DNA of 64,000 bases from Cryptomeria japonica (GCF_030272615.1 NC_081408.1:617828476-617892475); one strand, 5' to 3'. Numbered from the stretch's first letter, positions 11,085 to 24,289 are shown. Notes: generated by a model not told the origin, from the sequence alone. Translations and numbers: made by a program.

Positions 11085-12190
11085 GTCTGCAGGCACAAAA
11101 GTCTACAGAATACCTTGAAGATGCATGGGTGGTGTCTGAAATTGGCTATAGGAGTCATGTCTAGAGTAATGCTGAAAGAATCCGGTGGTTGGACGAAATT
11201 TGATTCAAAATCAGGCATCGACTGGGTAGAAAAGGTTCCTCAACCATCGGGTTGACAACCACACTACACAAAGTTTTAAATGCCAATGGCCCCTATAAGT
11301 TTGCAAATTGGTCATTGATTGGAGAGATTCACATGAAGATGGATGTGCAAGATCTCTCCATGTAGCACTCCAAAAGGCTTAATGAAACTTTAAATATGGT
11401 CGTCTGATTAGGCCACTAAGTGAAAATACATGGCTGCACACATGCCACTTGGTGAGTTGGGCTCACTTTGTATATCATTGTTGTATCTTGGGCACGGGAT
11501 GAGGGGGAACACTATTCTCTCTATGTTTTCTTACACTGCAGGGCCTAACCGCTTTCTCAGAATCCCTTTCCGGATGGTGGGGAAGCCTTTGTTCACTTTT
11601 CTTTCTTACCCACATCTATCCTTTTTTGGCCTTGACCCCTCTCACAGGATAGTAAGGAATGCCATATGTAGTATGTGTTTTCTTCCCTGCAAGATCACTT
11701 TGCCTCTTCAAAATATGTCGCAAGGTGGTGGGGTGATCAAACCGCTTACTTTTCTTACCCCACATTGTCATCTTTGCCTCTATCTTTTGCATGCGGGGAA
11801 ACTTGATCCCTAGTCGGATCTATTATCTCGCTAGCCCATAATAATTATTCATGTGTCCTTAAAAACTTGCAGGTTAACAGGGCTTAACCCTTGGAAGAAA
11901 ACCCTCATGGTCGGTAAGGGGAAGTGGGGGGAACCAACCTATAAATGACTAAAGACCCTTCAACCAGTTGAAACTTTAAGTGAGTTGACCACCCAAGTCA
12001 GTCAACTCAAAAATAAAATCCTAGATCCTAAATAGATGAAAATACTCCTTCCTGGCACTCCTCCACTGTGATGACTAACATGAAATGTTAGACACAGATG
12101 CACATAACATGATGCAACTAACACAGTGCACATAACACATAGGTTATGGGAAAATATTTCTCAAGCTTGATCTACAGCTAAGTTGACACA
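11085..12190. other. unassigned sequence between element A and LINE 1
   Basis: About 1.1 kb with no recognisable gene or element. A 127-codon + strand frame at 11430-11813 has no family features. The base composition is slightly more GC-rich than the neighbours around 11450-11820. It may be the original insertion target of A or an old, unrecognisable element. Confidence 0.4.
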
Positions 12191-15100
12191 AAAATAGTCA
12201 ACATTTACCATATTTTGCTTTGCACCACACAACTTTGTCCTCTCTATCTAATAAAAAAGCCTTCCTTCTACTAAAAATATCCTCAATTAATCTTTACTGG
12301 TGATCATTCACTAGAACATTCTCCACCAATTTCCAAACCCACTCCAAGTTCCCATCTACCAGTATTGTTTCCATATAATCTTTGACTTTTAGTCCCCACT
12401 ACATACAAAGAGTGTGCTTCACCTCTTCTAGATTTCAATTGTCTCCCAAGGTCTCCAAACCATCCCAAAGATCCATCCAAAAATTAGCTTGTCTCCCATC
12501 TCCAATTTGCCATGAAGTATGCTCTGTAATGATCCTTCTACAAGAAACTAGTAAACTCCATATAGTTGATCCTCTTGGGGGATTCCCAATAGTAAAAATA
12601 TATTGATCCTCCTGACTATCCTAGTATTTCACCTTAAAAATTTTCAGCCCTAATTGATTTAGATTTTTATAAATGATCCAAACAAGTTTTTCTCCTATTG
12701 CTTCATTCATAATCAGCCAATTTCTCAAACCTACACTGCTAGCTTACTTTGATCGACCAATTTTAGCCCATAATAAAAGTAGTATTTTGTCTTCCTCCTT
12801 TGCACCATTCCAAAATAACTTCTGCATATTTTTCTCGATAACTCTTAAGACTTTAAAAGGAATCTTCATACACATCATGGAATATAGAGGAATGGTCGGG
12901 ATCACAAAATTTTGCATCAATATCCTTTTAGTCGATGTAAGCCATTTACTTTTCCATCCATCCATCCAATTCAGGAAACAATCAACCAAGTTTCTCTATA
13001 AATTTGAATGACTTTACCCTCAAAAAATAGGGATACCAAGATATTTCCCAAGTAGGCTACCAATTTTCATTTCTAAAATTTTGGATATTTCCTTTGCTTT
13101 AAAACTAAAGTGTTGAAGAAAAAAACCTCAGACTTCCTCCAATTTACCATTTGACTTGACAATCTACTATAAATGTCAATCATGTTTTTCATTGTACAAG
13201 CTTCCCTAAATGAGGCTTCTCCAAGTAGAAAAGTATCATCAACAAACTATAAATGAGATATGGCTCTTAGACCCTAGGCCACCTTTATACCTTTCTATAC
13301 ATCTTCCATTATTTTTGAAATCATCCTCCCTAAAGCTTCTGCCATTATGATAAATAAAAAAGGGGATACTGGATCCCCTTGTATTATCCCTCTAGAGGAT
13401 TCAAAGAAGCATAGGGGACTACCATTTACCAATACTAAAAATCATAGTACAAATGCATCCCTTGACCCATTCGATCCACCTATGATAGTATCCAAATTTC
13501 TGCAAAACTTTGAACAAAAAATCACAAATGACTTTATCATAAGCCTTTTTAATGTCTAATTTGACAATCATCCTTTCCATACTTACAATCTTGACCAAAT
13601 AAATAGCCTCATGAGCTATACTAATTCCTTCCATTATTGACCTATTAGGAGAAAACCCACTTTTCTCTTCAGAGATTATTAAAGCAAGGGTAACTTTTAA
13701 TCTATTTGCTATTACTTTTGAGACTACCTTGTAAATTGAATTGCACAAGGAAATGGGCCTAAAGTCTTCAAAATATTCTACCTCTTTTTTCTTTGGGATG
13801 AGGGCAATGAAAGTATTATTTGAATCTTTTAACATAAAACCACCACTTGGAGATTCTTCTACCACTTTCCATAAATCATTAACAAATATATCCCAATTTT
13901 TTTAAAAGAAAACAGCTGGGAAACCATCTAGACCAGGTGCTTTGTCTCCACCTAAAGCAAAAAGGAAAATTTTCACTTCCTCCATGGTAACAACCTTCAT
14001 CAACATATCATTTTGGGCTTGCAAAACATAATTTTGGAATTACATTCCAAAAAATAGCTTTATTTGCCACATTGAGCCCCTTGTTAGTCAAGAGATTCTG
14101 AAAAAACCTTATAGACTCCTCTTGTATACCTCTCTAATCTATCACCAACAAACCATTCTAATTTTTAATATAGAATATTTTGTTATTGGATATTCTTCCT
14201 TTCACTAATTTGTGGAAGAATTTTGTGTTCCTATCCCCTTCTTTCAGCAATGTTTCTCAGGATTTATGTCTCCAAAAAGTTTCCTCTCTAGATAAAAATT
14301 CATTGTATACTTGATTTAAACTTCTCTCCTCTTCTAAATCAACATCAAACATTCCCTTTTGTATGACTATTATGGAGGACCTCCAACTTCTATTCTAGTA
14401 TATATTTTCCATGAAAATATATTTAAAATATTCTTTGCTCCTTTTTTTAAGGCATTCTTTAAGATATTGAAGCTTCTTGAAAAAATAAAATCCTGATTCC
14501 CAGATCTTATTGGAGTTGTCTTCCACCACCTATCTATCAAGTCTTTAAAACCTTCTTCCCTCATTCACATCATTTTAAACTTAAAGGGACACTGGGATGG
14601 TGCAAAATTATCCTGTACTATGAGACTAATTGGATAATGATCAAACACATGTAGTGTCAAAATATCAACCTCAAAAACCCATGATTGCTCTGCCTAATCA
14701 CTAGCCAGGAAAAAATGGTCTAATCTTTCCTCAATGTTTGAGAAACCTAGACGTCTCTTTGTCCAACCCAATTTGCACCAGCTCTTTGCTTTGCTAGACT
14801 TAGAGTGTCATTAAAATCACCTTCCAACACACACACACTTCCCCATCCAAATTTTCCAACAAACCAGAAATTTGATGCCATATTCCTTTTGCATATTGTA
14901 TTTTTAGGCCCATAAATATTGAACAACCTAAAAAAATTATGTAAGGTTTTTGAAAAGACCTCCAACCATTTCCAGTTTTTCTCTTGCCTGATCATATGCA
15001 CACTAACTATAGATTCATTCCAAAGGATACCTAGATCCCCTGAAGCACATTTCTCCTCCATTGAAAAACTCCCCCAAAGGAAAAATCTTGTTTGAAAAGA

Positions 15101-15235
15101 GATAATATATTCACCTTTTATCTTAGCTTCTTGCAATAGAAGAATATCTGAGTGCAACTGATCAATACATCTCTTGATCAGTCACCATTTGTCAGGGGCA
15201 TTGCAACCCCTATTATTCTATGAAAGGAGCTTCAT
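12190..15235 (-). pseudogene. LINE 1 ORF2: endonuclease and reverse transcriptase (decayed)
   Basis: The likely start is ATG at 15235 (minus), where the frame matches the usual LINE ORF2 opening, followed by many stops. The endonuclease is clear at 15157-14747: SDILLLQEAKI, and later LEGDFNDTLS. The RT lies at about 13930-13400: a KAPGLDGF-like stretch, FIALIPKKK, FRPISLCNSIYKVVSK, GFSPNRS, and LDIKKAYDKV, which includes the catalytic Asp. Downstream of the RT, LFWNGAKEEDK (12989-12744) matches the region after the RT in plant L1s. The frame is broken at several points, so this is a fossil. I could not confirm an RNase H domain. Confidence 0.85.
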
Positions 15236-15509
15236 TGCTTCCAAGAAAAGGAAAAGCCTTTTTCAATCTCAATTTTGTCTGCCTTTTGGCACTCCCTGCA
15301 ATCTCAAGGCAGACCCAATTAGGGTTTGGTATTTTTTGTTTCTTTTCACCAATCTTCACCTTCTCCTAATTAGAATCTATCTGATTTAAAGACCACTTCT
15401 CTATAATCCCTACTTTAGCTTGAATATCCAAATCATCTAGCTCCTTTCCCTCCTCCCTAGCATCATGAGGCCCTAAATTTTCCATTCTAGGAGTATCCAA
15501 ATTCTTCAT

Positions 15510-17626
15510 TTATTCTTCCATAAAATCAAGAGTTCTAACGGGGGAAATATGAATGTCTTTAAACAAACCATCATATAAAAAGTCTAAGTACTCACCTTCA
15601 AACTCTATGTTCAACTGCTCATCCCCAACTCTTGCCAATTCAACAATTACAAGCTTCCAAAATATGTCCTTGGTGTTAGTCTTTTTAAAAGGACTTCTCC
15701 AACCATTCACTATTCCATCAACTACCCTCTTCCTTGCTTGACAATCTATATCAACATCTTGGGAGGGTATTTCACAATTCATTTTCTCCAATCTTTGATT
15801 GTCTTTCTTAGATCCATCTTTCAATATATCATCCATACTGACAATAAAATTTTCATTATAATGTTGAATTTTTGAGCTAGTCACATTTTCCCCTACATAC
15901 TTGTTGTAAACTTCCTATGTCCTTCCCTTCTCTCCAATATTAATAACTATCTCATGGGTTAAATTTTTATTAGGTGAAGGTCTTTGTATCAAATAAGTTC
16001 CTGTCTCCTGATCATTCTCCTCTCTTACCCGTTCACTTATCCTGAGCAACATATCTTGTAAAGTGCTTTGTGACAATCCTTTACCTTTTGGATCCTTTGA
16101 GCATTCCCCTCTTCTATGCCCTCATTATTTACACACAGGGCATACTTCCAACAAGTCCTCTACTTCAATTTCTTGTCTCCAAGTCCCTTCCCCATATTTT
16201 AGTTCTATTGTCTATGGAAGAGGGTGAACAATTTGCCACAAAATGCATATACGAGCATACATGCTTTCTGAGACAATCACATTTTCAACTACATGTTGTA
16301 ATCTTCCTACATCCCACCCCGCTCTCTAATATTAATAAATATCTCATGGGTTAAATTTTTATCAAGTGAAGATCTTTACTTCAAAGAAGTCCCTGTCTCC
16401 TGATCATTCTCCTCTCTTACCCCTTCATTTATCCTAAGAAGAAAAACTTGTAAAGTATTTTGTGACAATCCTTTACCTTTTGGATCCTTTGAGAATTTCC
16501 CTCTTGTATGCCCTCATTCTTTACACACTAGGCATACTTCCAACAAGTCCTCTACTTCAATTTCTTGTCTCCAAGTCCCTTCCCCATATTTCAGTTCTAT
16601 TATCTATGGAAGAGGGTGAACAATTTGCCACAAAATTCATATACGAGCATACATTCTTTTCGAGCCAGTCACATTTGCCCCTGCATGTTGTAATCTTCTT
16701 GCATCCCACCCTGCTCTATAATATTAATAACTATCTCATGGATTAAATTTTTATTAGGTGAAGCTCTTTGTTTTAAAGAAGTTCCTATCTCTTCATCATT
16801 CTCCTCTCTTACCCCTTCACTTATATTGAGTGACAAATCTTGTAAAGTGTTTTGTGACAATCCCTTACCTTTTGGATCCTTTGAGCATTTCCCTCTTGTA
16901 TTCCCTCCTTATTAACACATTGGGAATACTTCCAACAAGTCCTCTACTTCAATTGCTTATCTCCAAGTCCCTTCCCTAGATTTTAGTTCTACTATTCATG
17001 GAAGAGGGTGAATAGTTTGCCACAAAATGCATATACAAGCATAAATGCTATATTCTTTTGAGTCAAGAGATTCATCCACCTTTAAAAACACTCCTAGCTT
17101 TTTTCCAATAATCTTGAGGGTTTCAACATCCTAGTATTCATGAGGAAGGTTGTACAACCTAATCCATACTAGAACATCTTCAATCTCTACCTTCTTTGGG
17201 TCAAAATTTGGGATCTAATCCTATATATAAAAACATTTCCCCCCCATAAGAAAAGGTCCACTATTCAAAATCCATTCTTCGTCCTTTTCACAAGGGCATA
17301 TAACAAGGTAAAAACCATTTAGAAGTGTTTTTAGAATGCAATCCGTTCCCCAATAATTTTCATCATACCAACTTCGAACCCTTGGAAATGTAGGCCAATC
17401 CCCATTCCATTTCATAAAAAAACCATTTTTTAAAACATATGAACCAAATCTTTCCATTCATTATTGTTTATGAATAGAGAAATAACACGGGAATAGTCAA
17501 AACCCGTACATACCTTCTTTGTCCACGATTCCACTTCCAATTATTTGGGCTTCCAAAATTTCTTCTCAATGGTTTTAAAATTGACTCTAGGGCTAGAGTG
17601 GATCATTCCATATCCCCATTTATTTT
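15510..17626 (-). pseudogene. LINE 1 ORF1: DUF4283-like nucleic-acid-binding protein, expanded and broken
   Basis: The N-terminal part (about 17460-17220) reads WPTFPRVRSWYDENYWG and WILNSGPFLMGGK, the pattern of the DUF4283-like domain in ORF1 proteins of plant L1 elements. The central part carries a zinc knuckle of form CPVCKxxGHRRGEC, present three times because of a 392-bp tandem triplication. The C-terminal part (15884-15510) is a low-complexity tail. The triplication unit is not a multiple of three, so it destroys the frame. The knuckles are also individually damaged: stops in copy 1, last Cys to Phe in copy 2, Cys and His lost in copy 3. Confidence 0.78.
15878..17055 (-). repeat. three tandem copies of a 392-bp unit in LINE 1 ORF1
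   Basis: The anchor TTTGTGACAATC occurs with its TGACAA at 16071, 16463 and 16855, exactly 392 bp apart each time. Units run approximately 15878-16269, 16270-16661 and 16662-17055. They share long blocks such as CTTTTGGATCCTTTGAG and GGAAGAGGGTGAA. Divergence between copies is moderate, so the duplications are old. Confidence 0.93.
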
Positions 17627-18700
17627 TGTTAGACAGTTTCGATAATCAGAAGACAACTGAGAGTGGGGGGGGGGGTGAATCAGTTGTCACAGATTACCAG
17701 AAGCATTAGCACTCAAAACTATAATATCAGAACCCAAACCAATAATACTGGAATAGCAATTAATCCAATTAAGCATAAATAATAATCACAAAATAAAATC
17801 CATCCACACAACACCGAGATTTGTACGTGGAAAACTTGGTACAGGGAAAAACCACAGTGGGAAGCCTACCCGTAGTTAGATAAAACTTCTATAGCAAGTA
17901 TGTGAATTACAATGAAGGGGCCTGCACTTGCAGGAAGGCCAACAACCTAGAGCACACTGCTCATCCCAAAAGGAGCCTCATTGACTACATATAAATCTAG
18001 ACTACAAAGGATAACATCTCCTATGCCTAAGTACAGTTCTAGTTAAGCTCAATACTGGAGGACTAAATCCTCTTACATAAACCCAATTCGATCTCCAATG
18101 ATCGACCAAATCCTTTGCCTGAATGATATTACATTATTCACACATTATATTCCTTGACCATGACCTCTTACATTAAACATGACAATCTACAATGAGACCT
18201 TACATCTATTTATACAAACCCTTGACCATAAACAATCAGGTCAGCCACTAGACAATAAACAGATTACATAATTACAAACCATGTGGGCCTTAGACCAAAT
18301 GAATAATACCAATACATAAGACATCCCAAAAATACATCAATAGGTCCTATCCACACGTTACATTAACGTTGGTCCATAACCTAGATCAACCAGGACCAAG
18401 TATAGGTCCACATGCTTCAACAATGATCTCCAACTGCCATGTCTCGAACATGATCACCAACAACATCCTGAAACTCCATCAGAAGCTGCACCAACACCAC
18501 TTATGTAACTAGAAACCAATCTTCTAAGAAAGCAAGATATCATCCAATCACTAGACCAAAACCAACTGACCAAATATGAGTATAAGTATCATGAACAAGC
18601 CAATTCCATCACCAGATTATACCAAATCCAAGTTAAATAGAAACTACTTAACCTACTAGGACTAGAAGGGTGCCGATAAAGCATCCAAAATGCTAGTGTT
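17627..18700 (-). repeat. 3' LTR of element Z, first part (interrupted by Y)
   Basis: Starts TGTTAGACAG and contains the GGGGGGGGGGTGAATCAGTTGTC block. It matches the right LTR (30035-31250) up to GCATCCAAA..CTAGTGTT, where element Y enters. Compared with the right LTR it lacks a block of about 50 bp after CACCACTTATG, and a shorter one near the AGATTATA segment. Confidence 0.92.
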
Positions 18701-19760
18701 TGTTAGGACCTGAAGGCAACTGAGAGGGGGGGGGGTGAATCAGTTGTCTATTAATTTCAACCCAAATATAACTTAATCAAACTTGATACTTAATACCGGC
18801 AAACAAAACTTAATATCAGTAGATAGATTAGTAGTAAATATTAATACCAATGAAACTTAATGAATAGAACAGAAAGAGAAACAACATCCACAACACATAA
18901 CACAAAGATTTGTATGTGGAAACCCTGTAAAGGAAAAAACCACAATGGGAAACCTTACCCACAATTAGATGATACTACTGCAGATAGTATGTGTATACAA
19001 ATGGGATCTTGACATGCAGAAAGGCCAACCACCTAGAGCTCACTGCACAATCACAAAATAGGAGTCACACTGACTACAATTGGATGATTAAATCCAATGA
19101 TATGTAGTGTTGTAGCATCTCCAATGCTGGATTCAATATTGGTTAAGCTCTGATAATCACCTTCAAACCTTCCTTGAACCTTCTCTATGGTCTACTCATG
19201 TGATCTTCAATATTCACACATACCATGTTACAATACCATAACCATATGCTATCTCATGTCATCTCACAAATGAGATCTTACATATATACCAAAACCTAGG
19301 ACCAAATGTGTAGGTCGGCTAACTAAGAATATTACAATACAAATAAGTCAAGATGCAATGCATCATGTCGGCTCAATACATTTACAACAATATCCAATCA
19401 ATTAAATCATTTCCATAACATGTCGTGTTGATCTAGAATAGATAATGCATATCGGTCCATAACCTAGACCAATTTGTCGGTAACAACAAATATGTCAACC
19501 TGATTAGACCAATAATCACAACACCAAAACAAAGTATCCAAACCATGTCTTTGACATAAACAAGTGATCTCTAGATGATAACAAGTCATCCTTAGTGTCG
19601 GTGAACAATATAACCTATCGGTGAACAGTATACCGATGACTGTAGATAAGTCACCGAACATGGCAGTGAACATAATGTGCTGGTTCAACATAACCAAAGA
19701 TCTCCAGAAGATAAGTGTTGACATCAATGACAAAACTAATGCAACACATCCATAATACCA
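18701..19760 (-). repeat. 3' LTR of element Y
   Basis: A 1,060-bp copy starting TGTTAGGACC and ending CATAATACCA, next to the minus-strand PPT (TCTGTCTCCCCCTTTT). It matches 24304-25351 over its whole length with scattered differences. Confidence 0.93.
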
Positions 19761-20152
19761 TCTGTCTCCCCCTTTTGCATTGATGGCAACACAAGATGGA
19801 AAAACATCTAAATTGTAAAATAGAATGCCAAAAACCAAAAACCAACAATCTCCAGAATAGATCAATACCAGAAATTAAAATATAAATGCAAAGAGTATAT
19901 ATCTTTCCCCCAATGAATAATCTCTCCCCAAAGGATAATGTTTTTTCATATATATCTCTCCCCCTTTGACATCAAATGCCAAAGCAATACAAATACCAGA
20001 TCATACAATCAATTCATAGAACCAATTACAATAATCAATTGTTATAACCAACTACTCCCCCTGAGAAGTAGCTCTCCTTCATCAAAGCTGGAAAAAAATT
20101 TCTCAGTTAATTCTGTCGGTTTGATGCCAATCATCAACTATCTAAGTCTCTA
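19761..20152 (-). other. polypurine tract and 3' untranslated region of element Y
   Basis: On the minus strand AAAAGGGGGAGACAGA abuts the LTR at 19760. Further AGGGGGAG patches occur near 19910-19970 and 20055. A 133-codon minus frame across 19464-19865 spans LTR and UTR and is not a gene. Confidence 0.8.
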
Positions 20153-21557
20153 CTGGTGAGGGTATAACTTTAAGTTGCTCTCTGAGATATTCAAAAGTTT
20201 TCTTAGGCAAAGGCTTAGTAAAGATATCTGCAATCTACTCTTTAGTATTCACATAAACCAATCTCACTTCTTTTGCTTCAACATTCTCTTTCAGAAAATT
20301 ATATTTGATAGAAACATGTCTAGTCTTAGAGTGAAATACTGGATTCTTAGATTTATCAATTGTTGCTAAATTATCACAATAAATGATTATAGGTTCTTTG
20401 CATTTTACCTTTATGTCCTTCAACATTTTCTTAATCCATAATACCTGAGTACAATTAGTTGCTACTGCAATATATTCTGATTCTGTTGTTGATAATGATG
20501 TACAACTTCATTTCTTGCTCAACCATGAAATCAATCTTCTACCAAGAAAGAATGCCCCACCGGTGGTTCTCTTTCTGTCATCTACATCTCCTGCCCAATT
20601 TGCATTGGTGTATGCACATAAATTAAAATTTTCATCTTTAGGATACCATAAACCAAGATTTGTTGTGCCTTGTAAATACCAAAAAGTCATTTTCACGGTT
20701 GGTTCATGATTTTCTCTAGGATTACTCTGAAATCTTGAAACAATACAAAATGCATTCATTGTATCAGGTCTTGTTTGTGTCAAATAAAGAAAACCTCCAA
20801 TCATAGATTTATATCTTTTCAGATTAACAGGAGATGAATCATCATTTAATGTCAATTTATCAATTGTAGTCATAGGAGTACTTACCGGTTTAGAATTTTC
20901 CATACCAAATTTATTCAATAGTTCCTTCAATTACTTTGTTTGACATATGAATATACCTTTATCAATCTATGAAATCTGCAATCCTAAAAAGAATTTTATC
21001 TCCCCAATCATAGACATTTCAAATTCTTCCTGCATCTTATTAGCAAAGTCTTTACACAATCCATCTTCTCCTCCAAAAATGATATCATCAAAAAAACCTT
21101 CAATAACCAAGATGTCTTCATTAGTCACTTTGAAATACAAGTTGTTGTCAGCCTTACCTTTAGTGTAACCAAGCTTCAAAATATATTTGTCCAATCTAGC
21201 ATACCAAGCTTTCCTTAATCTGCAAACCATATCTTTATCATTTGTCAATGAAAATCCATCAGGTTGTTCAATGTAAACTTCCTCTTCAAGATCACCATTC
21301 AAAAATGCACATTTTACATCCATTTGATATACTTTATAGTTATTGTCAGCTGCAAATGCAAGAAATAATATGACTGCCTCAATTCTAGCTACCGGTACAA
21401 AGGTTTCATTGTAATCAATTCCCTCTTTCTGTGAATATCCTTTACACACTAATCTTTCTTTATTCTTGATTACCTTACCATCTTCATTAATTTTATTTCT
21501 GAATACCCATTTAGTTCCAATTACATTTTTGTCTTTAGGCCGGGAACCAATGTCCAT
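20153..21557 (-). pseudogene. element Y reverse transcriptase and RNase H (decayed)
   Basis: RT at 21557-20967: [33 protein letters not shown], active site [23 protein letters not shown]. The conserved segment between LRKA and WYARLDKY lacks ten residues that sister elements A and Z both keep. This is an in-frame 30-bp deletion. RNase H follows in the same frame (20930-20153): YLTQTRPD, CAYTNANWAGD, CTSLSTTESEY, FHSKTRHVSIKYNF. Its first catalytic position reads TNANW where active copies have a D. Stops interrupt near 20937, 20505 and 20225. Confidence 0.9.
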
Positions 21558-21786
21558 GTATTGTTCTTTTCAATTTGTTCTAATTCATCTTCCATAGCTT
21601 TCATCCAATGTTTATCTTCACATGCCTCAATAACAGATGCTGATTCAATTTGAGAAATTAAACATACCTCTTCATTTGCCAGTCTTCCTCTTGTCATAAC
21701 ACCTTGATACTTATTCCCAATTATCTAACTTTCAGAGTGATTTAGTCTTACATACCTGGGTGTGTTCACTTGTTGTTGTTCTTCAG

Positions 21787-23207
21787 TCACTTTGGAATTC
21801 TCTGATGATGCCAGTGTGACTGGATCCACATTTTGTACTGGTGCACTCTATATAGGTTCATTATGATCATCTCAACTATCAGTTCAGAATCCATAGATCT
21901 TGAATTTCCTTTGAATTGTTCATCTATCTTCACATTTGCACTCTCAATGATTTTCTGCAATCTTTTATTAAAACATCTATATGCCTTGCTCTTAGATGAA
22001 TAACCAAGAAATATTCCTTCATCACTTCTAGGATAAAATTTACCAATATACTCATCTCTCCTAATATAGCATTTGCTTCCAAATATTCTGAAGTATTTAA
22101 GAGTAGGAGTATTGCCAAACCATAGTTCATAAGGGGTCTTACCGGTTTCACCCTTGATGTGAACTCTGCTAAAAGTGTAAAATGTTGTATTCACTGCTTC
22201 TCTCTAGTACATATGAGGTAGATTTACTTCTAATACCATGCTTCTAGATGCATCCAAAATAGTTATGTTCTTCCTTTCTACAACTCCATTCTGTTGAGAT
22301 GTTCAGGGTGTTGATAGTTGTCTTCTTATTCCATTCACTTCATAGAATGTATTAAAATCCTTAGATGAAATTCACCTCCTTGATCTAATCTTAAACATTT
22401 TATTTTCTTACCGGTTTCATTCTCTACCATTGCCTTGAATAATTTGAATTTCCCAAAAGCTTCTAATTTCTCCCTAAGAAAAGTAACCCAACACATTCTA
22501 GAATAGTCATCAATGATTAGCATAAAGTATCTATCTCCCTGTAGACTTCTTGTTCTTGTCGGACCACACAAGTTAGTATGGATTAAATCAAGAACATTAT
22601 TGGATTTCTTAGAAATACTTTTAAAAGTTGTTCTAACTTGATTTCCTATTTGACATTCCTTACATACCAGATTATGAGGTTTTACAATATTAGGTAAATC
22701 CCTTACCGCCTTAGATGAACTGATCTTTATAATGCAATCAAAATTCACATGACAAAGCCTTTTATGCCATAACCAACTTTCATCAATATGTGCAATCAAG
22801 CATGTCTTTTCATTGTTGTTCAAATGAAAAATATAACCTCTAGTCTGATTACCAGTTGCAATCTTGAAACCAGTTCTATTCACGATTTTTCATTTACCAT
22901 TCTTGAACTGTAATTGAAATCCCTTTTCAACTAATTGACCAACACTCAAAAGATTATGCTTCAAACCTTCAACATAATAAACGTTGTGAGTATTGTTCTT
23001 ACCATCAAAAGATATAGTGCCTTTTCCTATGATCAAACAAGCTTTATCATTGCCAAATCTTACTAGACCTCCATTGTATTCCTGAAAAGATAAGAATTTA
23101 CTTTTATCACCAGTCATATGATGTGAACATCCAAAATCTATAATCCATTCATCCTTTTCTTCTATTTTAGCTTCCAGGGTCTGCTCTACCGATGGAATAG
23201 TAGGCAT
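21787..23207 (-). pseudogene. element Y protease, GAG-pre-integrase and integrase (decayed)
   Basis: The protease near 23130 reads DFGCSHHMTGD, so the DSG active-site motif has Ser to Phe. GAG-pre-integrase keeps an intact HHCC pattern (LWHKRLCHVN .. CKECQIG). The integrase core has HTNLCGP with the first catalytic Asp changed to Asn, then LDQGGEF and QNGVVERKN. A frameshift occurs just after GGEF (about 22370). The C-terminal part (22194-21787) reads GETGKTPYELWFG and FRIFGSKCYIRRDE. The frame is continuous with gag upstream apart from one stop near 23215. Confidence 0.9.
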
Positions 23208-23216
23208 CGATTGATC

Positions 23217-24246
23217 TTATTTTATTGCAACAAAATCCCATTCATTGTCTATTGATTCTTCATCAAAATCATTAGTAACTCCTTCATCAGCATAGTAACA
23301 TGATTTGTCTCTATTCTTCTTAAATCTGTATCTCTGATATTCAGGGTTAGGCTTATATGTTCTTTTAGCTTCTTCTCTCAATCTTGCATGTCTATCAGGA
23401 CATCTAGATGCCATATGACCAACTTTATTGTAGTTAAAACATTTAAATGGTGCTTTACCTTCATACTTACTTCCAATAGGACCTTTAGGCATTTTCCTTG
23501 CAAATAGTGCTTCAAGTTCTTCCAATTCTTCATTTTCCTTCCTGATATTTTCAAGTTCTCTTGCATAAAGTGCTTTCCAATCAGATTTGTCAGATGATGA
23601 TTCTTTGAAGGCTAAATCTATTTTAATTGTAGCAACAAGACCAAATTTCTCAATCTCAAATGCTGAAAGATTTCCAACCAAGGTATCTCTAGATACTGAT
23701 GTGTTAGGCATTGTTCTCAACTCATTAATAGTAGTTACTTTCATTTTGTATGCCAGTGGCAATTCTCTTAAATCTTTAGAAACAATTTCATCTTCACTTA
23801 AGGATCCTCCACAACATTGTATTCCCAAAACAATTTCATTTACCCTTTCCATAAAAGAAAAAATTATTTCATCTTCTTCCATTTTCACATTTTCATACCT
23901 GACCCGGAAGCATTCCAGTTTTGCAATTTTGACAGTGGTATCTCCTTCATTCAATGTCTCCAATTTATCCCAAATAGCTTTAGCAGTAGATCGGTCTAAT
24001 AATCCCATGATTTGCTGATTTGACAAGGCACTCAAGTGCTTCTCTTGCTTTGCAATCATTTTCCTAATCCTTAGCCAATGTTGGTGGATGAGGTTGATTC
24101 GGTAAAGGAGAAACATAGCCATTCTTTGTAACATCCCATATGTCTCTACCAATGCAATTCAGATGTGTCTCCATTCTAATCTTCCATATACCATAGTTAG
24201 TTCCATCAAGTTTCAGACTGTCCGACCTGAAAAAGTTAGTTGCCAT
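23217..24246 (-). pseudogene. element Y gag (decayed)
   Basis: Starts at the minus ATG at 24246 with a DUF4219-like opening (LDGTNYGIWKIRMETHL). It shifts frame near 24100 and continues with a UBN2-type gag: AIWDKLETLNEGD, FMERVNEIVLGI. A zinc knuckle near 23440 reads CFNYNKVGHMASRC, where the second Cys of CX2CX4HX4C is Tyr. The acidic C-terminal end runs toward the protease. Gag forms the particle shell and packages the element RNA. The broken knuckle and frameshift make this copy non-functional. Confidence 0.88.
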
Positions 24247-24289
24247 AGAATCTCCTCAAGCTATTAAACTTCTGCAAAAAGAGGACTTA

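Larger units (their letters stand above)
12190..17626 (-). mobile_element. L1-like LINE 1, degenerate, minus strand
   Basis: A plant L1-type non-LTR element read on the minus strand: ORF1 (DUF4283-like region plus zinc knuckle), then ORF2 with AP-type endonuclease and RT. The 3' end, at the low-coordinate side, lies near or below 12190, and no clear poly(A) (poly-T here) or target duplication could be seen. The 5' side is interrupted at 17626 by copia element Z. The missing 5' part may resume at 31251. Confidence 0.85.

Noticed and set aside
11430-11813. 127-codon plus-strand open frame as a possible gene
   Set aside because: No family motif, no supporting context, and length within chance for this composition.
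16070-16746. Two similar 94-codon plus-strand frames as a tandem gene pair
   Set aside because: They are the antisense shadow of the 392-bp repeats in LINE 1 ORF1; the zinc knuckle reads on the other strand.
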